The notes beneath the pieces were generated by a model, which did no database searches, was not told the DNA's origin, and saw only the letters and a list, made by a program, of their open reading frames with translations. From Raffaelea ambrosiae (taxonomy: Eukaryota > Ascomycota > Sordariomycetes > Ophiostomatales > Ophiostomataceae), in assembly GCA_002778195.1 (NCBI GenBank), contig PCDI01000011.1, forward strand, positions 1-64,000: a DNA stretch of 64,000 nt, in the 5' to 3' direction. Position numbers and translations under genes: made by a program. Below are positions 1 through 10,549 of this stretch, piece after piece (position 1 is the first letter of the stretch; every line of letters starts with the position of its first letter).

Positions 1-30
1 TGCAGTTCGTCTGCAGTTCGTCTGCAGTTC
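1..30. repeat. 11-bp tandem repeat at the window edge
   Basis: The unit tgcagttcgtc occurs twice in full (1-11, 12-22), followed by a partial third copy. It begins at the window edge, so the true array may be longer. Confidence 0.7.
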
Positions 31-492
31 CTGACCAGATCCCCCTGATGGCTCCCGATAGCTTCATGCTGCCCATTCTGCACGCCCCTGACAGAGGCCC
101 AGCCTAGTCCGGGGACCCCCGATCCCGCCGCCCACCACCCTACAGGCAATACTGCAGAACCTCCACAGTCGTGCATGACTCGCCTGGCCTGCCAGGACGC
201 TTGGTCCAGCTGTTCGCTATCTGGAAGATAGGACTTGTCGTCGCGTGCGGCACCTGGAAAAGTGGGGCGATCTGACCCCAACGGCTTTTTGGGCCAACCA
301 ACGAAAGAATAGCAAAAGAACAGCTAGTTAATATTAAGTAAGTGACCAGTAACTACGAGTCCACCGTAGGCTGCGAAGCTCTCCCGCTCTGTCAGTCTCC
401 CAGCCTGCCAGTCTGTGTCGCCTCTTCTTGACGCACCTTGTGCACACCACGCCGCCCCTGCGACACCCATATATGACCAGCCGTGATCGGAA
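31..492. other. Upstream region of the sterol acyltransferase gene
   Basis: No gene is supported here. It is the presumed promoter and 5' leader of the + strand gene that starts at 493. The last 100 bases are pyrimidine-rich, as is common before start codons in filamentous fungi. The start is preceded by gatcggaa, an acceptable context with A at -3 relative to the ATG at 493. Confidence 0.5.
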
Positions 493-2814
493 ATGGCCAC
501 TGCCATAGACTCGGACGCCGTGCTCCGGCCACGGCCGCGCAAGCCGGTCCACTCGCAGGTGTCGCAGCTGACGGCCACCGCCGTCGCGTCGTCGTCATCG
601 GTGTCAGGCAGCCTGCTGGACATCCCCATCGACAGCGGCATCGCGACGGGCACGACGAGGTACGTACGGGCAGTCGTGAGCTGCTTTTCTGCCAGACCAT
701 GGGCGAATCTTGGGGAGGCCCCAGAGAAGCTCCAGAGACCCAGAGACCGAAGCTCTGCAGCAGTGTTCCAGAAGGTCTCCAGAGAAGCCCCAGAGAAGCC
801 CCCGAGGCTCTTCCCTCGAGGCTCTTCCGTGTGTCTCTTCTCCCGAGACCTACATGCGGGCGACTGTCCCACAGCCTCCTGCCCTGCGGGTTTTTCCCTC
901 AAAAACTCGTCCTGGACCTCTCTGGGGAACTCTCTTCTCTACAGATCCTCCCTGGGTGCCCCCCTTCTGAACACCTCCCGAGATGTCCTCCCTAGAGGCT
1001 CTTCTCTCGAGGTCACCCCCCCCCCCCTTCTTCACTTCCTCGTTGCTAACAAACGCCCTCCAGTGGCCGCTCTACGCCCATCCCCCCCGATGCACCCCCT
1101 TCCGTCAAGGTCCTCTCCAGCGCGCGCAAGCAGGCCCGCGCGGAGCAGCGCCGCCGCATCTTCCCCACCATCGAGTACGCCAGCCGCCTCTCGCACTTCG
1201 ACCCCAACAGCGACTACCGCGACTTCCACGGCTTCTTCAACCTCTTCTGGATCGGACTCGCCATCATGGCCATCACCACCATGCTGCGCAACATCAAGGA
1301 CACCGGCTACCCCCTGCGCGTCGAGATCTGGTCGCTCTTCACCGTCAAGCTGTGGCACCTCGGCCTGGCCGACTTCTTCATGGTCGCCTCCACCGGCCCC
1401 AGCCTGCTGCTGCAGCAGGCCCTGCGCAGCCGCCGCCTGTCCTGGGGCCGCACCGGCATCGTCCTGCAGAGCCTGTACCAGGTCGTCTGGCTGGTTGTCT
1501 GGATCGACCTGCCCTTCGCCCTCGACTGGACCTGGACCGCCCAGGTCTTCTTGCTCCTGCACACCATGGTCTTTCTCATGAAGATGCACTCGTACGCCTT
1601 CTACAACGGCCATCTGTCCGACACCGAGCGCCGCCTGCGCGCCCTCGACCACCCGGACACCGCCTCCAAGGCCCCGGCCTACCTGTACCCGACCCTGGAG
1701 AGCCCGGGCGGTGCGCTGGCCTCGCCGAAGCACGGCGACAGCGGAGCCGTCAGCACGGAGGAGAACGCCGGCGGAGAGGATGCAAAAAAGGAAGAAAAGG
1801 AAGAACAAGAAGAAAAGGGAGAAAAGGAGGAAGGGAAGGAAAAGGAAACCGGACAGCGACAGCGACAGCAGCAAAACAACAATGGCCCCGCCACTCCTGC
1901 CGGCTACCCTGCCTCCCACGACCCCGACAACGACCCCGACAGCGACTACGACGTCGCCCGGCTGCGCGAGCTCCTCGCCCGCGAGCTCACCAGCCCCATG
2001 GGCAACATCACCTTCCCCCGCAACCTCACCTGGGCCAACTACGTCGACTACGTCTTCTGTCCGACCCTCTGCTACGAGCTCGAGTACCCGCGCACCGCCG
2101 CCATCGACTGGCAGTCCCTCGTCTCCAAGATCATTGCCGTCTTCGGCTGCATCTTCCTGCTGACCGTCACCTCCGAGGAGTTCATCCTTCCCGTCCTCGT
2201 CGAGTCCTCCCTCCGCCTCGATGCCGGGCCTCCGCTCTCCGAGAAGCTCCTCATCCTCGCCGAGGCCATCTCCTGGCTGCTCTTCCCCTTCATGCTGACC
2301 TTCCTGCTCGTGTTCCTCGTCATCTTCGAGTACGTCCTCGGCGCCCTCGCCGAGATCACCCGCTTTGCCGACCGCCACTTCTACAGCGACTGGTGGAACA
2401 GCACCGACTGGATGGAGTTCAGCCGCGAGTGGAACATCCCCGTCTACAGCTTCTTGCGCCGCCACGTCTACAGCGCCAGCCGCCCTCACATCGGCCGCAA
2501 CTTCGCCACCGTCATCACCTTTCTCATCAGCGCCATCGGCCACGAGATCGTCCTCGGCTGCATCACCAAGAAGCTGCGAGGCTACGGCTTCATCTGCCAG
2601 ATGCTGCAGCTGCCCATCGTCGCCCTCCAGCGCACGCGCCTCGTTCGCGGCAAGAAGACGCTCAACAACGTCTGCTTCTGGTGCTCCATGATCATGGGCC
2701 TGAGCCTGGTCAGTCCCTTCGCCATGAACAACCTCCTCCCTGCCTTCCTCCTCCACCCTCTTTGGCCTCGCTAACCTTCCACAATAGATATGCTCCCTCT
2801 ATGTGCTTGTCTGA
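493..2814 (+). CDS. ARE2: Sterol O-acyltransferase (MBOAT family, ARE1/ARE2-like)
   Basis: Model: exons 493-659, 1064-2708 and 2788-2814, 612 residues. The enzyme esterifies ergosterol-type sterols with acyl-CoA in the ER membrane for storage in lipid droplets. The family signature FYSDWWNST lies near residues 495-503 and the invariant active-site His is in GHE near residue 549; several hydrophobic segments run through the C-terminal half. The length fits the family (about 550-640). Intron 1 (gtacgt donor, gctaac branch, cag acceptor) restores one frame from the start to the MBOAT core. The last intron (2709-2787) replaces a spurious read-through tail with ICSLYVLV, the expected end of these enzymes. 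A lysine/glutamate-rich low-complexity insert near residues 290-325 (about 1780-1880) lies in the N-terminal cytosolic half and should be variable. Function is confident; ARE1 versus ARE2 identity is not resolved. Confidence 0.93.
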
Positions 2815-3633
2815 CGCTGGACACCACCTTATTTTTTTGGAGCTACATACAACACCTGGATCACCCCGAATCGAGGCGGCTGCACGGCACAGAAGCTTCT
2901 TCTTAAAAAAAGCTTGCCTTCCTAGGCGCGGCGTGTCGATGCAGCTATCCAGCCCTTGTTAGCCTCTGTTCCCTTCTCTCGCCCTTCTTTCCACGCCAAC
3001 ACAGCCTTGCTGGGTTGGTTGCTGCGTTTGTAGGGTAGATGTGGTTGATTCCGGAGAGCCGCCCGAAGCAGGGAGGAATTGTTTCCCCACACCTGCATCC
3101 ATTTGATATGAGATTAAAACGAAGTAGGGTGATATTGATCCACAGTTGCGTTTGGTAATCACTCTTTGCTACAGATGGCCACGATATGTGAACCCAGTGG
3201 CTGATTCCAAAACTGAGATTCGATCATTCGAACACGAGTATTTATTCCCGTTTCCCCGAAGAAAACAAAAAAAAAATATAAAAAAAAGGCTGAAAAAAAA
3301 ACCCGACATGGCCCAAGAGACAGGCACAGAAGCACGCATACGTCATCCACCCAGGCATGACGTATATTGAACATCAAAGCAATAGTGCAAGACGACATCC
3401 GGTCCACACTGGTTTCTCGACAGTGACAGGGGGTGAAATCCAGGCACCTCCCAAAAAGGCATCCACAGAGAGCGACACAAAACGAGACTGGTAAAGAACA
3501 AAAAACAAACAAACAAACAAGCGAAAAGAAAAAAAACCCATATGAAAAGGGCGACCATAAATCGTAAATCTCATTTGAATGACAAAAGTCCCACATACTG
3601 TGACAGCCACGTCGGCCCGGTGCGACCAGCAAG
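2815..3633. other. Convergent 3' spacer
   Basis: This lies between the stop codons of the acyltransferase (+) and the J-domain gene (-). No coding region is supported. It holds A-rich runs at 3265-3301 and a (CAAA)n-like stretch near 3504-3524, both on the side of the minus-strand gene's 3' UTR. Confidence 0.6.
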
Positions 3634-5316
3634 CTAATACGCATAATGCGGTGTATAATGGCTGGAATGGGGTAGGTTTGTATATTTGACCTCCTCCGGC
3701 GCGAAATGCCTCGCCTGGGGCATCGGCTCGCGCGAGTAGGCCCTTGAGGAGACCTTCGGGCTGCCGTAGACTCTGCTGTCCATGTCGCCCTGCGTGGAGG
3801 GGTAGTAATAGTTGGTGTCGGGATATTGGCGCGATGACTTGGTGCGTGGGGTGTCGTTGTCCATTTCCGCATAACGAGTGCTGCGGGAGTGAGACGACAC
3901 CCGGTGTGCCCGAGCATCATCATACATGTCGGCGGAACCTCTGCGGCGGCGGTCCGATTTGCTCGAGTGCCGGCTGGACTCCAAATAGGGGACGTGTGGT
4001 ACCGCGGGAGGTACTGCTGCCGAAAAACGGGGGTGGTCCATGGTGGCGGAGCGAGAGAGACCCGGAGCCGGAGGGTAGCGCGGCGAAGAAGACGAGGGGG
4101 AGCTCTGCATGCGGTCCAATCCGATGGGCGACGTATGGGTTTTGTTCAGGCGCGGTTTTCTGGGTGCCGACGACGAAGAGCCCATGAAGTCAGCGATGTC
4201 TGGGTCCTCGGGCTCTACTGTGACGTTGAACTTCTCCGAAGAGCGCTGCTGGCGCCGCGTCTCGCTAGGACCGGACCATGCTATATCTGGGTCGGGAAAG
4301 ATGTCGCTTGGTTTAAACTCTTCAGAGGTGGGTGTGGAAGAGGACATCCCTAAGGCAGGCTTTTTACTTTTAATATACTTAATGTACTTTGCGGCCGCCT
4401 CCATGGTCTCCTGTATCTTGTCGCCATTCGGCTCCGTGACCGGGAAAGGCGATCCTGCTCGCCGGGCGGATCTCTCGCGCTGGGGACTGGCTGTGTTCCG
4501 CTTACTGCTGGCCCCGCTGGATGTGGCAGCCGCGGCAGGGCTAGCAGCTGACGTCTTCTTCTTGGATTGGAAATAGTCGCCTCCGTGGTCGTTGTAACCG
4601 TCGCCGAAGGAAGGGGTGGGCCGGCGCATGCGGCTCGCCTTCTCCTGCTGTTCTGCGTGGCGCGCACGGTCGTGCATCTTCTCCTTCTCCCGCTTCTCCT
4701 GATCTCTCTTGGAGCGGTCCCGCTTGTCGTCCTTGTCACTCTTGTCGCGGTCGGCACGCGGCTTCTTGTCGTGATCCTTGTCGCGCACATACTCGCGTGT
4801 GGTGGTCTGCGGCTCATAGTCCTTCCGGCGTCTTCGCTCGTCCCTGGGGTCTTCGCGGGGGCGGGTACGGGCCTCTTCGTCGTACGTCTTCTTGGCCCGG
4901 TGGGGGATGTCCCAGCTATGGGAAAATTGCGGTGAGCCGCCAGACGTGTAGGTCGCAAAGGGCGAAGACGGCGGAGGACCCGGCTTGAAGGACGGTGGAG
5001 GCTCTTCGGTGCGAACATTGTACTCCTTGGGGGACGACGGCGAGGGGGTGGTCATGGACCGGACAAACTTCTCGCGCAGCTTCCTCAGCCTGACGTCGTC
5101 GTCATACTCTCTCCGCTTTGTCTCATCGCTAAGGACCTCATAGGCCTGCTGGACTCGCTGGAACTCGTCTTGCTTAGCGGCTTTCAGTGCCGGGTCTTGG
5201 ACCTTGTCGGGATGGCATTTCAAGACGAGCTTTCGATAGGCGGTCTTGATGGCCGATGCATCGGCGTCGATCTCGACGCCCAAGGCTTTGTAGGGGTCTG
5301 TCTGGGGTGTGTTCAT
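3634..5316 (-). CDS. J-domain (DnaJ/Hsp40) protein with long disordered tail
   Basis: One uninterrupted frame of 560 residues. The N-terminal J domain spans about residues 7-75 and carries the HPD tripeptide (residues 35-37) that stimulates Hsp70 ATPase, followed by the QAYEVLSDETKRREYD helix. No glycine/phenylalanine region, zinc-finger or C-terminal substrate-binding domain follows, so this is a class C (type III) J protein. Residues 75-560 are charged and low-complexity, with a basic/acidic stretch rich in Asp, Lys and Arg near 160-220 and Ser/Pro/Tyr-rich sequence after it. The frame extends 52 codons further upstream, but the ATG at 5316 directly precedes the J domain and is the likely start; the upstream extension runs through a C-rich tract. 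The Hsp70 partner and cellular role cannot be read from sequence. Confidence 0.88.
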   Translation of the reverse strand: MNTPQTDPYKALGVEIDADASAIKTAYRKLVLKCHPDKVQDPALKAAKQDEFQRVQQAYEVLSDETKRREYDDDVRLRKLREKFVRSMTTPSPSSPKEYNVRTEEPPPSFKPGPPPSSPFATYTSGGSPQFSHSWDIPHRAKKTYDEEARTRPREDPRDERRRRKDYEPQTTTREYVRDKDHDKKPRADRDKSDKDDKRDRSKRDQEKREKEKMHDRARHAEQQEKASRMRRPTPSFGDGYNDHGGDYFQSKKKTSAASPAAAATSSGASSKRNTASPQRERSARRAGSPFPVTEPNGDKIQETMEAAAKYIKYIKSKKPALGMSSSTPTSEEFKPSDIFPDPDIAWSGPSETRRQQRSSEKFNVTVEPEDPDIADFMGSSSSAPRKPRLNKTHTSPIGLDRMQSSPSSSSPRYPPAPGLSRSATMDHPRFSAAVPPAVPHVPYLESSRHSSKSDRRRRGSADMYDDARAHRVSSHSRSTRYAEMDNDTPRTKSSRQYPDTNYYYPSTQGDMDSRVYGSPKVSSRAYSREPMPQARHFAPEEVKYTNLPHSSHYTPHYAY

Positions 5317-6480
5317 GGTCGGGTTGTGTCTCGGGGGGGGGGGGGGTGGTTCAGCGGCCGGGGTATATGAGGTGGTGATGGGTAACGAATCCGCACGCGG
5401 GCAAAAAGAACACGATTTCCGAGCGGATAGAATGAGGTGTGCAATAAAAGATAAGATATAGGTAAGAGGCACTGCCAGAGTGCTTGAAGCAGAGAGAAGC
5501 CAAAGTGCAGCCGAGAGGGACGTATCCGGGAGGAAGCCGGCGTACGGTGTGGTCTCCAGTAGACGGAGGACCCCGAGGTGTAAAATTTCGCGAACACAGG
5601 CAGCAGCCGCAGTGTCGTGTGTATGCTGTTTGTTGGCGGCGGACGGACGGGTGACGCTTGTGGGCCTGCGACAAGGGACACAAACCGTCGATGCTTCGAT
5701 GCTTCGATGGCGAAGAGGTGAAAAGTCTCAGAGAAGAAAGAAGATAAGAGAGCAGCCTGGGAAGGAGGCTGAGCAGGCGGAGGCAAGAACGATGGCGAGG
5801 GGGCGATATTATTAGGGGCGGGTGCCGAATGGGGAAGTAGCGAGTAAGAAGCGAGAGGATGAGTAAAACGGGCAGGAACGTGCAACGGAACCAAGAGGGT
5901 ACAAATGACAGGACAGAAGCGAAGCAGAAGAGGAGAAGAAGGTAAGAAAGTACGATGCAGTAAAATGCGGACAGGAGCAGTGAGGCGATGCAGGACAAGT
6001 GAATGTCTGCTGAAGTCCAGTCAACAAGCAAGAGGAAGGAGAAGAAGAGAGGAAAAGAGAGGGAAGAAGCCTCAGGCAGTGGGGGGTGCTGGACGGGGGA
6101 AGACAATGGCGGTGTGTCGGGAGTAGCTGGGGGGGAGGGGCGATTTGGCAGGGCAGTCTGGCAGCGCGTTGCCAGTCGAGCAGTCTGGCAATGTGGCTCT
6201 GGGCTCGCTGTTTGACCCAGGGTAATATTTGCGTGTGTCGCAACGGCGTTGTTGTGGTGGGCAAGAAGCGGAAAGAGGGGAGGGGAGGCTATGGAGGGGT
6301 CCGCAGGAAGGAGAGAGAGGGGGGCGAGTATAAGTGCACACTGTGGCCGGGAGTCTGCGCAAGTCTCTTGGGTTGGTTGACTCGCTTGCCCTGTGTCTCT
6401 TTGGTCTGGCGTGTTGTTTGTGTTGTTTGTGCTGCAACTTGTTTGTGTTGTTGCGGAAGTGTCGCCAGGGTGGAGCACTG

Positions 6481-6525
6481 TGGATTCTGTGGGTTCTGTG
6501 GATTCTGTGGGTTCTGTGGATTCTG
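6481..6525. repeat. 9-bp tandem repeat, five copies
   Basis: Alternating units tggattctg and tgggttctg fill 6481-6525 exactly. The period is a multiple of three, so the array reads as Gln-Asn-Pro repeats on the minus strand, but it lies in a region without a supported gene. Confidence 0.85.
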
Positions 6526-7336
6526 GATTTGCGGCGGGTTTGGCTGATTTGGTGGTTTGGCTGGCCTGGACTGAGCGGATTTGGGCGGATTCTGTCCACC
6601 TGCGGCCGCCTGTGGTGGATGGGCTGTCTGTGGTGGCATGGCCGGGTGGCGTGCAGTCCTGCACGTCCTGCACATCGCCCCGGATGGCCTGGCTCGACGC
6701 CTGTGACTGGCTGTCGCCCGTCAGCCTGGACAAGGACAATCTATTCGCCCGAGCCGTGGGCCAACCGGATTGGACAGACCAGACAGGCCTATGCGGTAGC
6801 TGCAGGTGGTTGTGGCCGTGCTGGAAGGGGGGCCGAACGTGAGAAGCAAGACACGAGGAATCAAGAGACCGGGAATCAGGTCACGGGTCTGGTGCCTGAT
6901 ATCGGCACTGCCCAAGGCACCAGGTCTGGCGTCTTCTATGCGGCACTCCCAGTCTCTGGTTGGCTGGCTGCCCGGGCTCTTGGTTTCGCTCTGTTGCTCT
7001 TCTTCTCCGTTTCTCTGGCCAGCGTCGCTTCAACTCTCGTTGTCTGGAGCCTGCACTGGTCTTCCCTGTCGTGACCCTGGTCTTGACACCCACCCAGACT
7101 TTGCATCTCTTTCCCGGGTCTTCGCTGGTCTTCGTTGGCCTCCCCTGGCCGGCCGCCCCCCCCTTCCTCCAGTATGTCCCGTCACACCTATCGTAGCGAA
7201 TCACCTACGTTGTTCCCTCGAGTGGCCACTCGCGGCCCTTCTGTCGTTGCCCAATGCTGGTCCTCAGCCAACAAAAGTTGCAGGTGCCAGCTCACTTATT
7301 GCTGTCGGGGTCCGGCCAGTCTGGCCAGTTGACCAC

Positions 7337-7380
7337 CTGGCGACCATCTGGCGACCATCTGGCGACCTCCTGGCGACCAC
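7337..7380. repeat. 11-bp tandem repeat, four copies
   Basis: Units ctggcgaccat (7337-7347 and 7348-7358), ctggcgacctc and ctggcgaccac follow each other without a gap. Related catggccgg sequence follows. It is intergenic, downstream of the phosphoesterase stop codon. Confidence 0.8.
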
Positions 7381-7532
7381 ATGGCCGGCCACATGGCCGC
7401 CTACTTATTGAATATTGCTTTGTAGCTATGCAATGCTCTGTCTGTCTATTGTTTCGAAGATACGGGTCGCGTCCAAGCAGCCCGTCTCATCAGGAATCTA
7501 ACGGCCAGGGAAATGGACACACGTCTCCTCCG

Positions 7533-8958
7533 TCAGTCTGGCCGTCCATCCCACACTGGGAGGTCCAGATCCACCACCACGGGCTTGTTGAACCTCTTGC
7601 CCCCCACGTGCGGGTGGTTCGTTGCCACGAGGGCACAGTTTACCACGCACGTCTCGCGGCGGCCTCCTCCATCCGGTGGTGCACCAGCCGGCCCGGCCGT
7701 CACCGACCCGTCGTTGTCTAGGGGCCGCTGCCCTCTGCGCGACGTAAGGTCCACGACCGACAGTTTACCATTTCGCGGCCCCTGACCGGGATCTTCCCAG
7801 CGCTCGATGCCTTCTTCGCTAGCACACGCCTCCTGGTTGCCCGCCTCCCCGCCTGGCTTCCACCGGACCCTCTCAGACCCGCGCGCTTCGTGCACATGGC
7901 CACAGACTGCCAGTCGGGGCCGCACCCTCGCCAGTACCCGTTGCAACTCCTCACACCCCAATGCTGTGCCCGTGCTTGTAGACCAGTCGCAATGCGTAAA
8001 CGGCGGCGTATGTGTGACCAGGACATCGGTGTCGGCAGGCACCGCCGACCAGGTATCCCGGTCCGTTGCTGCACCTCTGCTGTGCTCGAGAGAACGGGAG
8101 TCAGCCCGAGGATGTGCCGTAGACAAGTTGCCGAAACGGGGGGCGGTCTCTGCACCCCCCCGACCATCTCGGCAGCCAGTTCGCTCATACGAAAACGCCC
8201 ACGTTCCTTTCCGTGGGCTGTAGGGCGAGCCAAATATGGTGAACCGAGTCCGTGGCCCGTCCGGCTTCTCCAAGCACACGGACGCCGCCTCGTGGCACAG
8301 ATATGTGATCGTGGGACTCGAGGCCAGGAGACTGATACAGGCGTCTGGCGACTCCGGCGACTGGCTGTGAAAGCAATCTCCGTGCGCACCATAGAACGCC
8401 CTATCCAGCGTCACGTCGTGGTTTCCTTTGTGCATCTCTCCGTCAGCAAGGCCAGGACATCCGGCACAACCAGCGGGGAACACTGCTGGGATCACCTGCT
8501 ACGACAATCTTGCACTCAAAGTCGGCCTTCTCCAGCCATGCAACTGTTCGTGCAAGCTGCGTGCGCAACGGGATGCCGCTGTCGTCAGCCTACGACTGCC
8601 CTGTTCCATCCAGCCTCGGCCATGGGAAGGGTCTCTTGCCCACCTCGGGATAGCTGCCCTGGTTGGTCAGGTCGCCTGCGTGGATCAGCACGTCGCCCCG
8701 CGGCAGCTTGATCTGGCTGTTGTGCGTGTCTGAAATGCAGACAAACCGCGTTCGACGGACAGCCGCCGACGGGCCACCTGATGCTGGCTCGGGGCCGTCT
8801 GGCGGTGCGCGAGGTTGGGCTTCGGACATCGTCGCTGCGCAATGGCCGCACAAAGGCCTTGCTTCGGCTGTGCGTGCCAATGATTGGCAGGGACCGCAAA
8901 ACACGGTAGCGGCGGCGTTGGCGGCTACTATGTATGCCGCGATGAGATGGGCGAGCAC
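7533..8958 (-). CDS. Calcineurin-like metallophosphoesterase (MPPED-type)
   Basis: Spliced model in transcript order: 8958-8644, 8556-8496, 8425-7533, giving 422 residues. The dinuclear-metal motifs appear in the right order: SDTHN (D77, H79), GDLTN (D96), GNHD (N127, H128), then THTPP and GHVHE. Both introns are needed: the first joins GSYPE to LARTVAWLEK and the second (70 bases, 8426-8495) rebuilds VAGNHD across the splice. The family hydrolyses phosphoester bonds; in fungi these MPPED1/2-like proteins have no settled substrate. The start is uncertain: the first ATG at 8958 adds a moderately hydrophobic, Ala-rich N-terminus, while the ATG at 8829 would give a 379-residue protein beginning 36 residues before the domain. 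The C-terminal third carries a glycine/arginine-rich insert near the GHVH motif. Confidence 0.85.
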
Positions 8959-10549
8959 AGCCAGTCCGTACTAAGTAAATCAATCTACACTGTCTGTCTT
9001 GCCGTCGCTGACCAACAAGCGCTGTGTGTGTTGGGTCTTTGAATGAACATCCCTGATCCTCTCACGCTAGGGACAGCATAGAGTCGACGCGATCTGTTGG
9101 CGGCCGAAAACGTTGCGGGAAGGGGCGGACCTCCTTCTGGCTCGTTCCTTCCTCCACACACTGTCCCATGTGAGACAACAACACATTGCTGCTACCACGC
9201 ACTGGTCGGCCATGGGCAACACGAGTATTCCTCGTAGAACAAGCCTGTCGTCTAAGACACCGCCAACGTGCCAGCTCCAACATCGGCCTAACAATAGTAA
9301 AACGAGCAACCCCTCGCCTCCCCCCTCCCCCTCCCCGTTTTCTCCCTTCACGAGTTCTCATGACGCACCGTCCTCCCACACGGCCAAGCCGTTCCCCTCG
9401 TCGTCGCACCAATGTCCATCCTGACCACCAGAGGAGGGTTTGCGAAGGGCTTGCGAAGGGTCTGTGGGGTCCCGTGCATGACGCACTGTAGCCCGGGAGG
9501 TCCAAGCCCCCCCAATTTCCACCTCTTCTACCACAATGTCGCTGGGCCAATGCCACGGCCGGGCCGTGCGAATCTGCTGCTCTTCCAAGAACACACAGTG
9601 TACATTTACGTCTACTCTGTCGCCCGCGAACGGGGTGTACCCTCGCTACATACATAATTGACCAGAGGACCCTATCAAACGGGTGCACTACCATGGAGAT
9701 TGGCCTGTCCACTTCACCGCCGCTACAGCACGCCCGCCACCGTTCCGTCCTGTTCGTCAGGGGCATCAAATCTAAGCCGACCAACCCCCTCTCTCAATAC
9801 AGTTAGTCGGCCGTCGTTTCTCCTGGGAACGAACTTTTTTTTCTCCCAACTCTCGCTCGTCCCATGCACACTCTCCTGCCAGTCGGGTTCGCTGCTTGCA
9901 AACGGCACCCCGTGAGCCAATTGACTGACTGTCCATCCGCTCCCTCGTTTGTTGAATATTCTCTCCTCTGTCCAACCCTCTCCTCCTTGTCCTCTTTCCT
10001 GCCGCTCTCCTGGACCCGCGCCTCTTTGTCTCCTGTCCTCAGGAGCCATTTTGCTCTTTTGCTATTTTGCTATTTTGCTGCTTTGCTGTTTTGCCATTTA
10101 GCTACCTGGCTAGTTGCTGTTTTGCCATTTGCTTTTCCCCATTTGCTACTTGCTGCTTGCTATTTCGCCGGATATTGTTTCTATTTCTCTAGCGCTCAGC
10201 CTCCACATTCACGCACACGCTGCCCTCTCTCGCGATCGACGCGACATCCACCGAACTGCCTCCTTTTTCCCGGCTGGACACCCGTTCCTGCTCTTGCACT
10301 CGCTTGCATCTGCATTCGCACTCTGCTTGAGCTCTGCCTGCACGCGCCCGCGCCTCGTCCTGTCCGCCCCTCCTCCCCCTTGGCCTGCCGACATCGATCA
10401 TCTCGATCGTCCACGACTTCGGCGGCCAAGCTGGTACGCGAATATAGCTCTGCTTCTGCCCTTCCCTGTTGTCCTTGTCTTCGTGTTCTGCATCTCTTGA
10501 GGGAGCGAGCGTGGATGGTCATAGTTCGCACCGCACTGCCACGGTAACG
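8959..10549. other. 1.6-kb divergent spacer between the phosphoesterase and CaaX genes
   Basis: Promoters of both flanking genes should lie here. The minus-strand frame at 9062-9784 (240 codons) is Arg/Gly-rich with no recognisable domain and is not called. The stretch from about 9960 to 10549 is T/C-rich, consistent with the 5' leader of the + strand gene. Confidence 0.5.
10047..10172. repeat. Degenerate ttttgctat repeat
   Basis: Units of about 9-10 bases of the type ttttgctat, ttttgctgc and ttttgccat recur from 10047 to 10172 with interruptions. It lies in the presumed 5' leader or promoter of the CaaX-protein gene. Confidence 0.6.

Larger units (their letters stand above)
5317..7532. other. 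2.2-kb spacer, 5' region of the J-domain gene and 3' side of the phosphoesterase gene
   Basis: No gene is supported. A homopolymer of 14 G (5333-5346; C14 in the minus-strand transcript) ends 17 bases before the J-domain start codon. The minus-strand frame at 5351-6739 is long but is Ser/Thr/Pro low-complexity with no domain, and is best read as leader or promoter DNA. Two short tandem repeats, at 6481-6525 and 7337-7380, are listed separately. Confidence 0.5.

Noticed and set aside
983..2962. Long frames of 659 (+) and 574 (-) codons over the sterol acyltransferase
   Set aside because: Both are out-of-frame shadows; they are Arg/Pro/His- or Gly/Val/Glu-rich and lack domains, while the called frame carries the MBOAT signature.
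5351..6739. 462-codon minus-strand frame upstream of the J-domain gene
   Set aside because: Ser/Thr/Pro low-complexity with no domain, overlapping the promoter and leader of the J-domain gene and containing a DNA tandem repeat. Best read as noncoding pyrimidine-rich DNA.
9062..9784. 240-codon minus-strand frame
   Set aside because: Composition (Arg/Gly/Trp/Cys-rich) is that of random G+C-rich DNA, with no domain and no codon bias like the genes around it.
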